DNA from: Treponema_C sp050937815
Lineage (GTDB): Bacteria > Spirochaetota > Spirochaetia > Treponematales > Treponemataceae
Length of the DNA: 64,000 bases
Direction of reading: 5' to 3'
NCBI RefSeq assembly: GCF_050937815.1
Contig: NZ_JACDIJ010000004.1
Coordinates: forward strand, 174,261 to 238,260
Each line of letters opens with the position of its first letter. The stretch's first letter is position 1. Below the pieces are notes generated by a model. That model was not told where the DNA came from and ran no database searches. It was given only the letters and a program-made list of their open reading frames with translations. The position numbers and the translations under genes were made by a program. Of this stretch, positions 51,357-60,366 are shown in pieces.

Positions 51357-52820
51357 ATGCAAAAACAAAGATACTTTATGTGGATTGTCTGTGCCGCTTT
51401 TACGGCAATACAATCGGTTTTTCCGTGTACAGGCTTTGTTGCAGGAAAAAATGCTACTGCGGACGGCAGCCGCATTATTGCAAGGACGGAAGACCTTGAC
51501 GGGGCACAAAATAAGCTGTTTGTCGTATACCCGCGCAGCGCAAACGCTTCCGACTCTTTTTTTGAAGATCCTACAGGTTTTAAAATCGAATTGCCCAAGA
51601 TTCGCTATAAATATACCGGTATTTGCGATGCAAACAGGGCAAGCGGTATTTACGATGCCGCCGGCTTTAATGAATTCGGCGTTGCAATGAGTGCAACCGT
51701 ATCCGCAGCCCCCGGAGCGGCCGCCCTCAAATACGACCCCTTGGTAAAAACGGGTTTATCGGAAGCTTCGATTGTCACGGTAGTATTGCCCTATGTAAAA
51801 ACGGCACGGGAAGCGGTTAAAAGAACCGCCGAAATTATCGATGTACACGGATCCGCCGAAGGAAATATTCTTTTTTTTGCCGATGCAGAGGAAATTTGGT
51901 ATATGGAAATTCTATCGGGGCACCAATATGCGGCGGTAAAAGTTCCCGAAGATTCTTATGCAATCGTACCGAATCATTTTTTACTCGGTTATGTCGATAT
52001 ACAAAGCCCCGATGTCGTTGCGTCTGCAGCGCTCATTTCGTTACCTAAGGCAAAAAAATTTTATAAAGAAAAAGACGGCCTTTTTCATGTCGCTTTAACC
52101 TATGCCGACCATCTGGGCGATTATGAGCGCGACCGGCTGTGGGGAGGTCAAAATAAACTGTCTCCGTCAAAAAAAATCGATTATGACACCGATGTTTTTT
52201 CATTGTGGCAAAAGGCGGATAAAAAAATAAAAATTAAAGATATTATGGAATTGCAGCGCTACCGCTATGAAGATACAAAATTGAATGCAAATCTTAAAGA
52301 AAACGAAGATATACGCGCAATAGGGCATCCCACTTCTATGGAATGTCATATTATCCAAATAAAAAACAAGATGCCCGCGGATATCGGCGGTATTATGTGG
52401 CTTGCTATGGCAAATGCGGAACACTCGGTATATTTGCCCTTTTATGCCAATATAGACGATACGATTGCACCCTATAAGGTTGACGATTCTGTGTATAATC
52501 CCGATTCTTTTTATTGGACAATGCGCAGTATAAATGTCCTTGCCGCCTTAGACAGAGAAAAATTCGGAAAAAACATTCGGAAATTTTGGAGTGTATACGA
52601 GGATTCACTGATTAAAGCACAAAATAAAAAAGACAAGGAATTGATAAAGATATACGAAAAAAGCGGTAAGGAAGCGGCCGCAGCCTATGCAACCATGCTT
52701 TGCAGCGAGCAAGCACAAGACGCTTTTGAAAAAGCGTGCCGAATATACAGGGATTTGATAACCTATATTGCCGGTAACGAAGGAATACCGAAACAAGATC
52801 CGTTTACGCCGGATTTTTAG
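51357..52820 (+). CDS. C69-family dipeptidase (PepD-like), exported
   Basis: After a signal sequence (about 6-23) the mature protein begins with Cys24 (CTGFVAGKNATADGSRIIAR), the N-terminal nucleophile of C69 Ntn hydrolases. Conserved TEDLDG, GFNEFGVAMSATV and DAEEIWYMEILSGHQYAAV segments follow. These enzymes cleave dipeptides; the signal peptide implies work in the periplasm or outside the cell. The start at 51357 follows GAGG; an ATG four codons earlier is possible. A TATACT -10-like box lies just upstream. Confidence 0.92.
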   Translation: MQKQRYFMWIVCAAFTAIQSVFPCTGFVAGKNATADGSRIIARTEDLDGAQNKLFVVYPRSANASDSFFEDPTGFKIELPKIRYKYTGICDANRASGIYDAAGFNEFGVAMSATVSAAPGAAALKYDPLVKTGLSEASIVTVVLPYVKTAREAVKRTAEIIDVHGSAEGNILFFADAEEIWYMEILSGHQYAAVKVPEDSYAIVPNHFLLGYVDIQSPDVVASAALISLPKAKKFYKEKDGLFHVALTYADHLGDYERDRLWGGQNKLSPSKKIDYDTDVFSLWQKADKKIKIKDIMELQRYRYEDTKLNANLKENEDIRAIGHPTSMECHIIQIKNKMPADIGGIMWLAMANAEHSVYLPFYANIDDTIAPYKVDDSVYNPDSFYWTMRSINVLAALDREKFGKNIRKFWSVYEDSLIKAQNKKDKELIKIYEKSGKEAAAAYATMLCSEQAQDAFEKACRIYRDLITYIAGNEGIPKQDPFTPDF

Positions 52821-52877
52821 AAAATCGCTTTTTCTATTGACACAAAGCAGTCCGTATGCTATTATCATCTTTAACAC

Positions 52878-52950
52878 GGCGGCATAGCTCAGTCGGTAGA
52901 GCAAACGGCTCATATCCGTTCGGTCATAGGTTCAAGTCCCATTGCCGCTA
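52878..52950 (+). tRNA. tRNA-Met (CAT)
   Basis: The 73-nt cloverleaf has acceptor arms GGCGGCA/TGCCGCT with a G1-T72 wobble, D-arm AGCTCAGTCGGTAGAGC, anticodon stem ACGG/CCGT with loop CTCATAT (anticodon CAT), and T-arm GGTTCAAGTCC. CCA is not encoded. The type is probably elongator; lysidine-modified tRNA-Ile(CAT) cannot be excluded without the modifying context. Confidence 0.92.
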
Positions 52951-52953
52951 TAA

Positions 52954-52995
52954 AAGGGTTGTCTAAAATTTCGGTTTTATGACAGCCCTTTTTTT
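52954..52995 (+). terminator. Terminator of the tRNA gene
   Basis: Ten-bp arms AAGGGTTGTC (52954-52963) and GACAGCCCTT (52981-52990) with one G-T pair are followed by T7. It begins 3 bases after the tRNA. Confidence 0.85.
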
Positions 52996-53063
52996 GTCCG
53001 CAGCGGCGGCTTTTTCGATCGGAAAAAAGGCTTGGTGCGGCACAACCCCCGCAAACGAAAAAA

Positions 53064-53243
53064 TTTCTTAGCGAACCGGAGTTGTTTCAAAAAAGCTCTT
53101 TAGGCGATATTGCCGCATATCGCAATAAGCTGTATCTTAACCCTCTTTCCTCGGAGTGGCGAAAAGAACAAGCCGTCATCGACTCTTTTGTCAACGGACG
53201 GCTCGGCATGGTCATATGCGTAAAATTGGAGTTCCAAAATTGA
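53064..53243 (+). pseudogene. Possible remnant of a solute-binding-like protein
   Basis: An open frame without a start codon encodes about 58 residues, including LYLNPLSSEWRKEQAVIDSF and VNGRLGMVIC. The 'DSFVNGRLGMVI' pattern resembles the region of extracellular sugar-binding proteins that reads 'aF..GkaAM'. No continuation is found on either side. This is weak similarity by eye, so other origins are possible. Nothing else is visible between 52996 and 53459. Confidence 0.3.
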
Positions 53244-53459
53244 GGATTTGATATTGCATTTGAAACAGGATTATGGAAAATGTGATATAATAAACTCTTA
53301 ATAAGCCGGCTAAAATAAAACTTGAGGCAAAAATGACGGGAAGACTGTATACTTCTTAATAAATTTCATTTTATCAAACTAATACATAATTAAATAATTG
53401 CAAAGGGAACATACATAAGACACAATCAAAAAATAATAAAATCTTTCTTTAGGATATAT

Positions 53460-53864
53460 ATGAATACACAAAAAAAGGCGGCTCAAAAGTTATGGGCCGA
53501 AAACAAATATCTGGTTTTAAGTAAGTCTCAAAAAATATATAAAGAAATAAGGGACTATTTAAAAACGGATACCGCAAATCAGGAATATCTTAAACTGTTA
53601 ATTGATAAGGCCCTTAAACTTGATGAAAATAAAAGCGAAATAATAAATGCATTACAGCATATATGGGGCTATTTTAAAAACAGTGCATGCGAAGATGAAA
53701 AAACACATTTTTTAAACCTGATATCCCGTTATAAGGAAAATAAAATAGATAAAAATGGGGTGTTAAGCTATCTTTCAACATTGTTAAAAAAATATCCTAA
53801 CAAATATTTGGAAGATTCCACTATCTTTAATAAAACGGAGGAAGACAATGCGGTTATGGCATGA
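53460..53864 (+). CDS. DUF1722 (YbgA-type) protein
   Basis: The 134-residue protein carries the DUF1722 features: WAENKYLVLSKSQKIYKEIRDYL near the start, HIWGYFKNSACEDEK in the middle and LPV-less helices ending with LKKYPNKYLED. This domain is usually fused to DUF523 or stands alone; its function is unknown, though it is often found with DNA photolyase-type genes. Its end overlaps the next reading frame by 17 bp. TAGGA precedes the ATG. Confidence 0.82.
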   Translation: MNTQKKAAQKLWAENKYLVLSKSQKIYKEIRDYLKTDTANQEYLKLLIDKALKLDENKSEIINALQHIWGYFKNSACEDEKTHFLNLISRYKENKIDKNGVLSYLSTLLKKYPNKYLEDSTIFNKTEEDNAVMA

Positions 53865-54021
53865 AAACCTTATAGCAAAACTTCCGGCTCAGCAGCTTCT
53901 CGGGCAGCACAGAGAGTGCTGTGCATTACGCGGAAACGGCTGGGGTAAAAAGTACTCGGTAGTGGATTATGTATTTTTATATTCGCCGTATAAATTCTTT
54001 CAATATGCAAAACTGCATTAA
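53848..54021 (+). pseudogene. Truncated pyrimidine-dimer DNA glycosylase-like protein
   Basis: The 57 codons start MRLWHENLIAKLPAQQLLGQ, continue HRECCALRGNGWGKKYSVVDYVF and stop at 54021. This is the N-terminal half of the small Pyr_excise/TIGR02328 family, which normally has about 120 residues. The rest is not found downstream in any frame, so the gene is probably dead. It overlaps the DUF1722 gene and has a GGAGGA site, indicating that it was once the second gene of that operon. Confidence 0.75.
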
Positions 54022-54212
54022 CAATTTACCGGGAAAAAACATTGCAGTGTAAAATGTTTTTCACCGATTATGCGTATAATACTAAAACATTTATTCAAAA
54101 ATTGCTCATAGTACTCGGCTTCGGAATAGCTTTTTTTACTCTTGCCGAAATAAAACATTCAAACCGATTTTTCTCAATTTTTTGTTTTTTCCATAAAAAT
54201 AAGGCTTAAATC

Positions 54213-55091
54213 AAGCATAATTTTGAAGAAACAGCGTTTTTAGCATGTATTAATAAGGAAATTTTCCGTAGCGGTAAAAAATCAGGCGGGCAAGTGCATC
54301 GGAAGTGGATGCGGGATTTTAGGCTGTACATGGCTGTCGGAGGAATGCCTCAAGCTATTGAAGCATATTTGGCAGGGAAAAACTTTACCGAAATTGACAA
54401 AATTAAACGGGGAATTATAGGTCTTTACGAGGACGATTTTAAAAAAATTGATCCTTCAGGCAGGATTTCAGCCCTTTACCATTCGATACCGGCGCAGCTT
54501 TCAAAAAACGGAAAAAGATATATTCCTTCACAAGCCACAGGCAAACGGAAAAGTACAAGGGATGAAGAAATGCTGTATAATTTAATTGATTCAAAAACCG
54601 TTCTCATTTCTTACAATACGACAGATCCCAGAATCAGCCTTGCTTTAACTAAGTCGCCTGAAAGTTATAAGCTTTATGCAGCGGATACGGGGCTATTTAT
54701 CACTCTTATGTTTATGGATAGACCTGATGCCGTTAATGACATTTATACAAAACTATTGTCGGATAAATTGCCTGCAAACTTGGGCTATCTATATGAAAAT
54801 GCAGCCGCTCAAATGATAGCCGCCGCAGGACATGAGCTTTATTATCATACATGGGACAAAAAAGGAAGTACGCATTATTATGAAATTGATTTTTTAATTT
54901 CATGCGGTACAAAGGTGAAGGCGGTGGAAGTAAAATCATCGGGTATGGGTAAACATGAATCCTTAAAAAAATTCAGTAAAAAATATTCCAAAGTTTTAGA
55001 CTGTGCAATCTTGCTTTCATCTAAGGATAGAAAATCGGAAGACGGGATAGAATTCTTACCCGTGTATATGCTGGACTTTATGGTTAGGTAG
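54213..55091 (+). pseudogene. C-terminal part of a DUF4143-type AAA ATPase
   Basis: The open frame has the C-terminal two-thirds of a family of AAA ATPases with a DUF4143 nuclease-like end. It includes MRDFRLYMAVGGMPQAIEAY, GLYEDDFKKIDPSGRISAL, LYAADTGLFITLMF and the PD-(D/E)XK-like YEIDFLISCGTKVKAVEVKSS. The ~170-residue AAA module with Walker motifs is missing, and a stop lies just before 54213. A GTG at 54294 could allow partial translation, but function is doubtful. 54022-54212 holds only frameshifted debris. Confidence 0.78.
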
Positions 55092-55302
55092 AAAGCTGAT
55101 GACGGCATATCACAAATAGCGATCTACCGGTATGGTTTTTGTGATTCATTTTGCTTTTGTTATGTATAGTAAGGCAGGTTTTGTTCTTAAAAAACAGTCC
55201 GTATACTTTAAATCGGAATATTTGAATATCCGCCGCCGTTTTCCCCTTGCATTTTATGCATAAAAATGCAATACTTTGCATAAAGACTGCAGGAGGTACA
55301 TT

Positions 55303-56211
55303 ATGGCTGCACTACGCGGGGCCTTTACGGCGCTCATCACTCCTATGTTCGCAGACGGTTCGGTGGACTACGAGGGTTTCCGCTCCCTTGTTCAATTTCA
55401 GCTTACAAACGGCATAGACGGTTTGGTGCCGCTGGGAACAACCGCCGAAACGCCGACGCTGCGCGAGCACGACGAAGAAGAACGGCTCATAGACATCGTT
55501 ATGGAAGAACGTGAAAAATATAAGCGCGAAACGGGACGTTACGTACCGATTATTTTGGGTGCGGGAAGCAACAATACGCGCGATGCCGTGTACTATACCG
55601 AGCGCGCGAAAAAACGCGGTGCGGACTATGCTCTTGCCGTTTCTCCCTATTACAATAAACCTTCCGATGAGGGTATTTTCCTTCACTACGAAGCTTTAAG
55701 CAAGGTGGGAATCCCTATCATCGTGTACAATATTGCAGGGCGCACGGGCAAAAACATTTGCACGCCCCTTTTAAAGCGTATTGCGGAATTGCCGAACATT
55801 GCGGGTGTAAAAGAAGCGTCGGGCGACATCAATCAAATGATGGATGTTATAGCGCTTATTGCGCGCGTAAAGCCCGATTTTTGCGTGCTTTCGGGCGACG
55901 ATGCGCTCACATTGCCCCTTATTGCCGCAGGCGGCGACGGAGTTATATCGGTAGTGTCGAACCTTGCCCCCGCCCTTATTACCGAGCTGGTACACAAGGC
56001 CCTCGACGGCGATACCGAAAAAGCGCGCGAACTGCATTACCGGCTTTTGCCCTTTTTTAAAGCGGCCTTTGTAGACGGTAATCCTTCTTCAATAAAATAT
56101 GCGATGAGGGTAAAAAATCTTCCCTCAGGCGCGGTGCGTCTTCCCCTCACCGAAGTGCACGAGGGCGCAAAAAAAATTATAGAACATGCTTTAAAGGAAT
56201 GTGATTTATAA
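55303..56211 (+). CDS. dapA: 4-hydroxy-tetrahydrodipicolinate synthase
   Basis: DapA condenses pyruvate with aspartate semialdehyde, the first step towards diaminopimelate and lysine. Motifs are GAFTALITPMF, PLGTTAETPTL (about 40), the Tyr in PIIVYNIAGRTG and the Schiff-base Lys near 170 (AGVKEASGD). The start at 55303 follows AGGAGG. The leader holds a TTGCATTTT/AAAAATGCAA inverted pair (about 55249-55273). It forms an operon with asd and lysA. Confidence 0.95.
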   Translation: MAALRGAFTALITPMFADGSVDYEGFRSLVQFQLTNGIDGLVPLGTTAETPTLREHDEEERLIDIVMEEREKYKRETGRYVPIILGAGSNNTRDAVYYTERAKKRGADYALAVSPYYNKPSDEGIFLHYEALSKVGIPIIVYNIAGRTGKNICTPLLKRIAELPNIAGVKEASGDINQMMDVIALIARVKPDFCVLSGDDALTLPLIAAGGDGVISVVSNLAPALITELVHKALDGDTEKARELHYRLLPFFKAAFVDGNPSSIKYAMRVKNLPSGAVRLPLTEVHEGAKKIIEHALKECDL

Positions 56212-57305
56212 TGGAAAAAATACCTGTAGGAGTTTTGGGCGCAACCGGCATGGTCGGCCAGCGCTATATTTATTTATTGGCAAATCACCCCCGCTTTGAA
56301 GTTACCTATACGGCCGCAAGTTCGCGTTCGGCAGGTAAAACATATGAAGAGGCTGTCGAAGGCCGCTGGCATATCGGAAGCGATATTCCCGACGGCGTGC
56401 GCCGTTTAATTGTGCAGGACGCAAACGACGTATCGGCCGCCAAGGGCAAGTGCCGCTTTGTATTCAGCGCCCTCGAAATGGATAAGGACAGCATTAAAAA
56501 GCTTGAAGAAGCTTATGCGGCCGCCGATATTCCGGTTGTTTCGAACGCAAGCGCAAACCGCTGGACAGACAACGTTCCCATGCTGATTCCCGAAATAAAC
56601 CCCGATCACACGGACGTTATCGCCGCGCAAAAAAAACATCACGGCTGGAACAAGGGCTTTATCGCGGTAAAACCGAACTGTTCGCTTCAGTCCTATATGA
56701 CGCCCGTTTTTGCCCTGCAAAAAGCAGGCTTTCCCGTTAAAAGGATGATTGTTTCGACAATGCAGGCGGTAAGCGGAGCCGGCTATCCGGGTGTTCCGTC
56801 CTTTGATATGATTGACAATATTGTGCCCTATATCGGCGGCGAAGAAGAAAAAACCGAAAAAGAATGTTTAAAGATTTTAGGACAAGTCAAAGATGGTAAA
56901 ATAGAAAATGCCTCAGGCCCCCTTGTCGCCGCCCACTGTAACCGCGTTCCGGTTATAGACGGACATACCGCATGCGTAAGCTTGGAATTCGACCTTCCCG
57001 ACGACAAAAAACCTTCGCTTGAACAAATCGAAAAAATATGGACTTCTTTCCGCGCCCTGCCGCAGGAATTAAAGCTTCCTTCGGCGCCGGTACAGCCGAT
57101 TTATGTCCGCCATGAAGCAAACAGGCCTCAGCCTGCACGCGACCGCGACACCGACAAGGGTATGGCGGTTACCGTCGGAAGGCTTCGCGAATGCCCGGTT
57201 TTCGACATACGTTTTGTCGCCTTAAGCCATAACACCAAACGAGGGGCGGCCCTCGGCGGTATTTTAAATGCCGAGCTTTTGGATGCACAGGGCTTTTTCA
57301 ATTAA
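56211..57305 (+). CDS. asd: Aspartate-semialdehyde dehydrogenase, archaeal/fungal-type
   Basis: The NADP site VGVLGATGMVGQRYIYLL (6-23) and the catalytic Cys157 (VKPNCSLQSYMTP) are intact, as is the downstream TMQAVSGAGYPGVPSFDM block. The 364-residue length and this block place it in the archaeal/fungal Asd branch. It supplies DapA's substrate. TAATG overlaps the dapA stop, giving tight coupling. Confidence 0.95.
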   Translation: MEKIPVGVLGATGMVGQRYIYLLANHPRFEVTYTAASSRSAGKTYEEAVEGRWHIGSDIPDGVRRLIVQDANDVSAAKGKCRFVFSALEMDKDSIKKLEEAYAAADIPVVSNASANRWTDNVPMLIPEINPDHTDVIAAQKKHHGWNKGFIAVKPNCSLQSYMTPVFALQKAGFPVKRMIVSTMQAVSGAGYPGVPSFDMIDNIVPYIGGEEEKTEKECLKILGQVKDGKIENASGPLVAAHCNRVPVIDGHTACVSLEFDLPDDKKPSLEQIEKIWTSFRALPQELKLPSAPVQPIYVRHEANRPQPARDRDTDKGMAVTVGRLRECPVFDIRFVALSHNTKRGAALGGILNAELLDAQGFFN

Positions 57306-57360
57306 TCACGACGAATACTTGTAAAAACGGACGGCATAAAAAAGGACGGTTATACAGCGC

Positions 57361-58638
57361 ATGAGCATGGCACGATATTTTCCGCTTAAAAGCGATGAGT
57401 TACAAAAAACGGTTGAACGCTTCCCTACCCCCTTTTATCTGTACGATGAAAAAAGTATGCGGGAAAATGCGCGGCGTTTAACACGGGCTTTTTCGATACT
57501 GCCGGGCTTTAAAGAATACTTTGCCGTTAAGGGCTTACCGAATCCCTTTATTTTAAAAATCCTTGCGGACGAGGGTTTCGGTGCGGACTGTTCAAGTTTG
57601 GCCGAACTCATACTGTGCGAGCGCACGGGAATTACCGGCGAAAATATTATGTTTACAAGCAATCAAACGCCCGCTTTCGAATACCTACATGCCTACAAAC
57701 AGGGTGCGGTTATCAACCTTGACGATATAAGCCATATCGATTTTTTACACAAAAGTTTAAACGGCTTCCCCTCCCTTATTTCGTTCCGCTACAACCCCGG
57801 CCCGCTTAGGGAAGGAAACGCAATTATCGGCAAGCCCGAAGAAGCAAAATACGGCTTAACGCGCTGCCAGCTGTTTGAAGCGTATAAAAAGGCGCGCAGT
57901 TTGGGCGCAAACCATTTCGGCTTACACACAATGATAGCTTCAAACGAGCTTTCAAACGATTATTTTATAGAAACCGCCCGTATGCTCTACGAATTATGCG
58001 CCGACCTGAAACGGGAACTCGATATCGATATTGAATTTATCAATATGGGCGGCGGCATGGGCATTCCTTATAAAAAAGAACAAAGAGCGGTCGATTACGA
58101 TTACATCGCAAACGGCATAAAAAAAGCCTACGATTCGCTTATCGCAGACAATCCTCTTTTTGCGGGTAAAAAAATCAATTTTTATATGGAATGTGCGCGC
58201 GTTATAACCGGCCCCTACGGATGGCTTGTAACGAAGGCAATCCACGAAAAGCATATTTACCGCGACTACATCGGAACCGACTCCTGTATGGCCGACCTTA
58301 TGAGGCCGGGTATGTACGGAGCCTACCACGAAATTACCGTAAGCGGTAAAGAAAACGCCGCTGCCGAGCACACATACGATATCGTCGGCTCTTTGTGCGA
58401 AAACTGCGACAAATTCGCCGTTCAAAGAAAGCTTCCCCGCATAGACAGGGGCGACCTTTTAATTATCCACGATGCGGGCGCACACGGGCGGGCAATGGGC
58501 TTTAACTACAACGGCAAACTGCGCTGCGGAGAACTCCTTTTGCGTACCGACGGCTCCGTTATCGAAATACGGCGCAAAGAAACCCTTGAAGATTATTTTG
58601 CCACCCTCGATTTCGATAAATTGGCCTCATTCGGATAA
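57361..58638 (+). CDS. lysA: Diaminopimelate decarboxylase
   Basis: This fold-III PLP enzyme makes lysine from meso-DAP. The PLP lysine is K57 (YFAVKGLPNP), the glycine-rich phosphate loop is NMGGGMGIPY (about 227), and the active-site Cys is in GSLCENCDKF (about 345). The C-terminal end overlaps a convergent toxin remnant by 46 bp. It closes the dapA-asd-lysA set. Confidence 0.92.
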   Translation: MSMARYFPLKSDELQKTVERFPTPFYLYDEKSMRENARRLTRAFSILPGFKEYFAVKGLPNPFILKILADEGFGADCSSLAELILCERTGITGENIMFTSNQTPAFEYLHAYKQGAVINLDDISHIDFLHKSLNGFPSLISFRYNPGPLREGNAIIGKPEEAKYGLTRCQLFEAYKKARSLGANHFGLHTMIASNELSNDYFIETARMLYELCADLKRELDIDIEFINMGGGMGIPYKKEQRAVDYDYIANGIKKAYDSLIADNPLFAGKKINFYMECARVITGPYGWLVTKAIHEKHIYRDYIGTDSCMADLMRPGMYGAYHEITVSGKENAAAEHTYDIVGSLCENCDKFAVQRKLPRIDRGDLLIIHDAGAHGRAMGFNYNGKLRCGELLLRTDGSVIEIRRKETLEDYFATLDFDKLASFG

Positions 58639-58835
58639 GGTGCTATAAGCCTATAGTTGCCCACCCGATATTTCCACAAAGCCGATAAATTATCGTGAAG
58701 CTGTTCTCCCAAAGTTCTCGGATCTTCTCTTGCTTCAATTTTATCTATATATTTTTGAATTTGCTTTTTTATAGTTCCGTCAAGTTTTTCAAAATCCGCA
58801 AGAGCGTGTTTTTCAAAATCAATCTTGTAGGCCAT
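58593..58835 (-). pseudogene. RelE-type toxin with altered C-terminus
   Basis: Residues 1-65 are a normal RelE: YKIDFEKHALADFEKLDGTI, KYIDKIEAREDPRTLGEQL and LSALWKYRVGNYRLI. After that the expected final strands with the catalytic residues are replaced by APYPNEANLSKSRVAK, read antisense through the end of lysA. The toxin is probably inactive. The antitoxin gene overlaps it by 17 bp. Confidence 0.75.
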
Positions 58836-59052
58836 TTCGCTTTTTAACTTCTTCCCATGAAACCGTTGAACTGAGTCCGGCCTTTAAGTCTTCCAATCTG
58901 CTTTGCGCTATATACATGAGTTCCAAATCTTCCAACTTTTCATTTACGGCTTCTTTTATATAGTAGGACTTTGTTTTTCCTGTCAGTTTACACAAATTCG
59001 TGAGGCGTTCAATTGTAAGGGCATCAAATCGGGTAACCACTGATTGCGCCAT
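58819..59052 (-). CDS. Ribbon-helix-helix antitoxin of the RelE pair
   Basis: The 77-residue protein begins AQSVVTRFDALTIERLTNLC, a ribbon-helix-helix strand and helix, and continues with TKSYYIKEAVNEKLEDLELM. It matches RHH antitoxins such as RelB/DinJ-like or CopG-like ones. It probably represses its own transcription. An ATG nine codons earlier is less likely because the RHH fold starts at MAQSV. Confidence 0.82.
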   Translation of the reverse strand: MAQSVVTRFDALTIERLTNLCKLTGKTKSYYIKEAVNEKLEDLELMYIAQSRLEDLKAGLSSTVSWEEVKKRNGLQD

Positions 59053-59199
59053 AGCTTTCTCCTGTATCTTCAATATCACACTTTATTATAACCGTAAATA
59101 TTGCCTACCGTCAAGTTTTTTGTCCGGCGGCCGATTACGTTTTTCCGGATTGTAGCCCCCTTTCTATATACATCTCCTCGTTTTTGCGGGGAAAGTGTC

Positions 59200-59254
59200 G
59201 CGCCGCTTTCTGTCGAAAGCGGCGCTTACCGAGTTTTTACTGCGTAAAAACTCG
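59200..59254. repeat. Two-hairpin palindromic unit, copy 1
   Basis: Hairpin A has 11-bp arms GCGCCGCTTTC and its complement (59200-59210, 59215-59225) with loop TGTC. Hairpin B has 11-bp arms CGAGTTTTTAC and complement (59230-59240, 59244-59254) with loop TGC. TTAC joins them. A second copy lies inside a coding frame at 63540-63593. The remaining 59053-59423 holds no supported gene; an open minus-strand frame (59288-59536) looks like a decayed coding piece. Confidence 0.8.
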
Positions 59255-59423
59255 CAGATGTTATCCCTGTATTCACAATCTCCGCCTCTATCGGTACCGT
59301 TCACTGTAGCCGCCCTTGTCCGCTTCCCCTTCGTTATCTGAAGCTATGTCTAGATACTTGCCGTATACCCGACCTGACGGGAGAATTTTATCTAAAACAT
59401 TCACTTTCGCTAAAAAACTATCT

Positions 59424-60365
59424 CTATTCTCTCTCCTTTTCCGGAAACATAATAGCGGAAATTGCCGTATCCTGCCATTTATCGCCTTCGTATACGCTTT
59501 TAATTGTAATACGTACCCGCTTAACAGGTTCTGCAAACACTATTGTTCTAAAGTACACAAAATCTTCAAACCACACCGTTTGGCTTATCTTTTTGCCGCT
59601 GACGGTTGTTCCTTCAACCAATGCCGTTTGCATTCGGCTGTTCATTTTATATAAATGCGGGCGGGTTCCGTCTACAAAACCGTTTAATACATACATCGTG
59701 TTTTGAGGACTGTTAAGTTCGAGCTCTATCCATTCCCCGATTCCGTTTCCAGCAGCGTTTTCCACCCAGGGGAAACAATACGGATTAATCTCACAAATAA
59801 ACATACCCCACATGATATATGTTTCGATATTATATCCGTTATATTGGAATACATGATTATCGTTTGTTTCCGATAAAAAAGAACTGACCGTAACCTCCTT
59901 TACAACATCTGAAACAGAGCGGTGATCCACCGGAACTCCGTTGATAAGCCGCCGTTCAAAAAATTTTTTATCGGTTTTCCACTTGGGAATCCCGTCCGGA
60001 GAAGTCATAGATATACCTCGTTCATTTGCCGAAACAAATAAATATTCGTCACCTAATACTATGCGGGCAGGGATACTTTCGATTTCCACTTGTAAATAAT
60101 ATGTAGACGTATCGAAATGCAATTGGCTATATGGTATTATCTTCTCTTCTGTAAGAAAGGGCTCATACGAAAGCACTTTTCCTCTATCAGAGATTCGTAT
60201 TTTAGTCCCTATTCTCTTATACTGCATACCATCCCCCTCGAGAACTGCCCCAACATTAGTACTTTCTGCTTGCAAACAATTATTTTCCAATTCTTTACGC
60301 CAGTCAAGGGAAAATGCATTAAAACATAGTAGAACAGCAAGTGTGCATATAATAATCTTTTTCAT
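59424..60365 (-). CDS. Exported NADase-type glycan-binding domain protein
   Basis: A signal peptide (1-19, ending NAFS) leads a ~300-residue protein. Its C-terminal half has the NADase-type glycan-binding features: WVENAAGNGIGEWIELELN, YVLNGFVDGTRPHLYKMNSR, and KRVRITIKSVYEGDKWQDTA ending in ISAIMF. The N-terminal half has no family I recognise. Such domains bind carbohydrate in treponemal surface proteins. It follows the upstream gene by one base with AAGGGG as ribosome-binding site. Confidence 0.78.
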   Translation of the reverse strand: MKKIIICTLAVLLCFNAFSLDWRKELENNCLQAESTNVGAVLEGDGMQYKRIGTKIRISDRGKVLSYEPFLTEEKIIPYSQLHFDTSTYYLQVEIESIPARIVLGDEYLFVSANERGISMTSPDGIPKWKTDKKFFERRLINGVPVDHRSVSDVVKEVTVSSFLSETNDNHVFQYNGYNIETYIMWGMFICEINPYCFPWVENAAGNGIGEWIELELNSPQNTMYVLNGFVDGTRPHLYKMNSRMQTALVEGTTVSGKKISQTVWFEDFVYFRTIVFAEPVKRVRITIKSVYEGDKWQDTAISAIMFPEKERE

Positions 60366-60366
60366 A

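Noticed and set aside
55092..55302. Lysine riboswitch before dapA
   Set aside because: The 211-bp leader has only a short TTGCATTTT inverted pair and none of the conserved lysine-riboswitch core segments.
59288..59536. Minus-strand 82-codon frame beside the glycan-binding gene
   Set aside because: It overlaps the well-supported 59424-60365 gene in another frame and has no family match; at most its 3' half is a decayed fragment.
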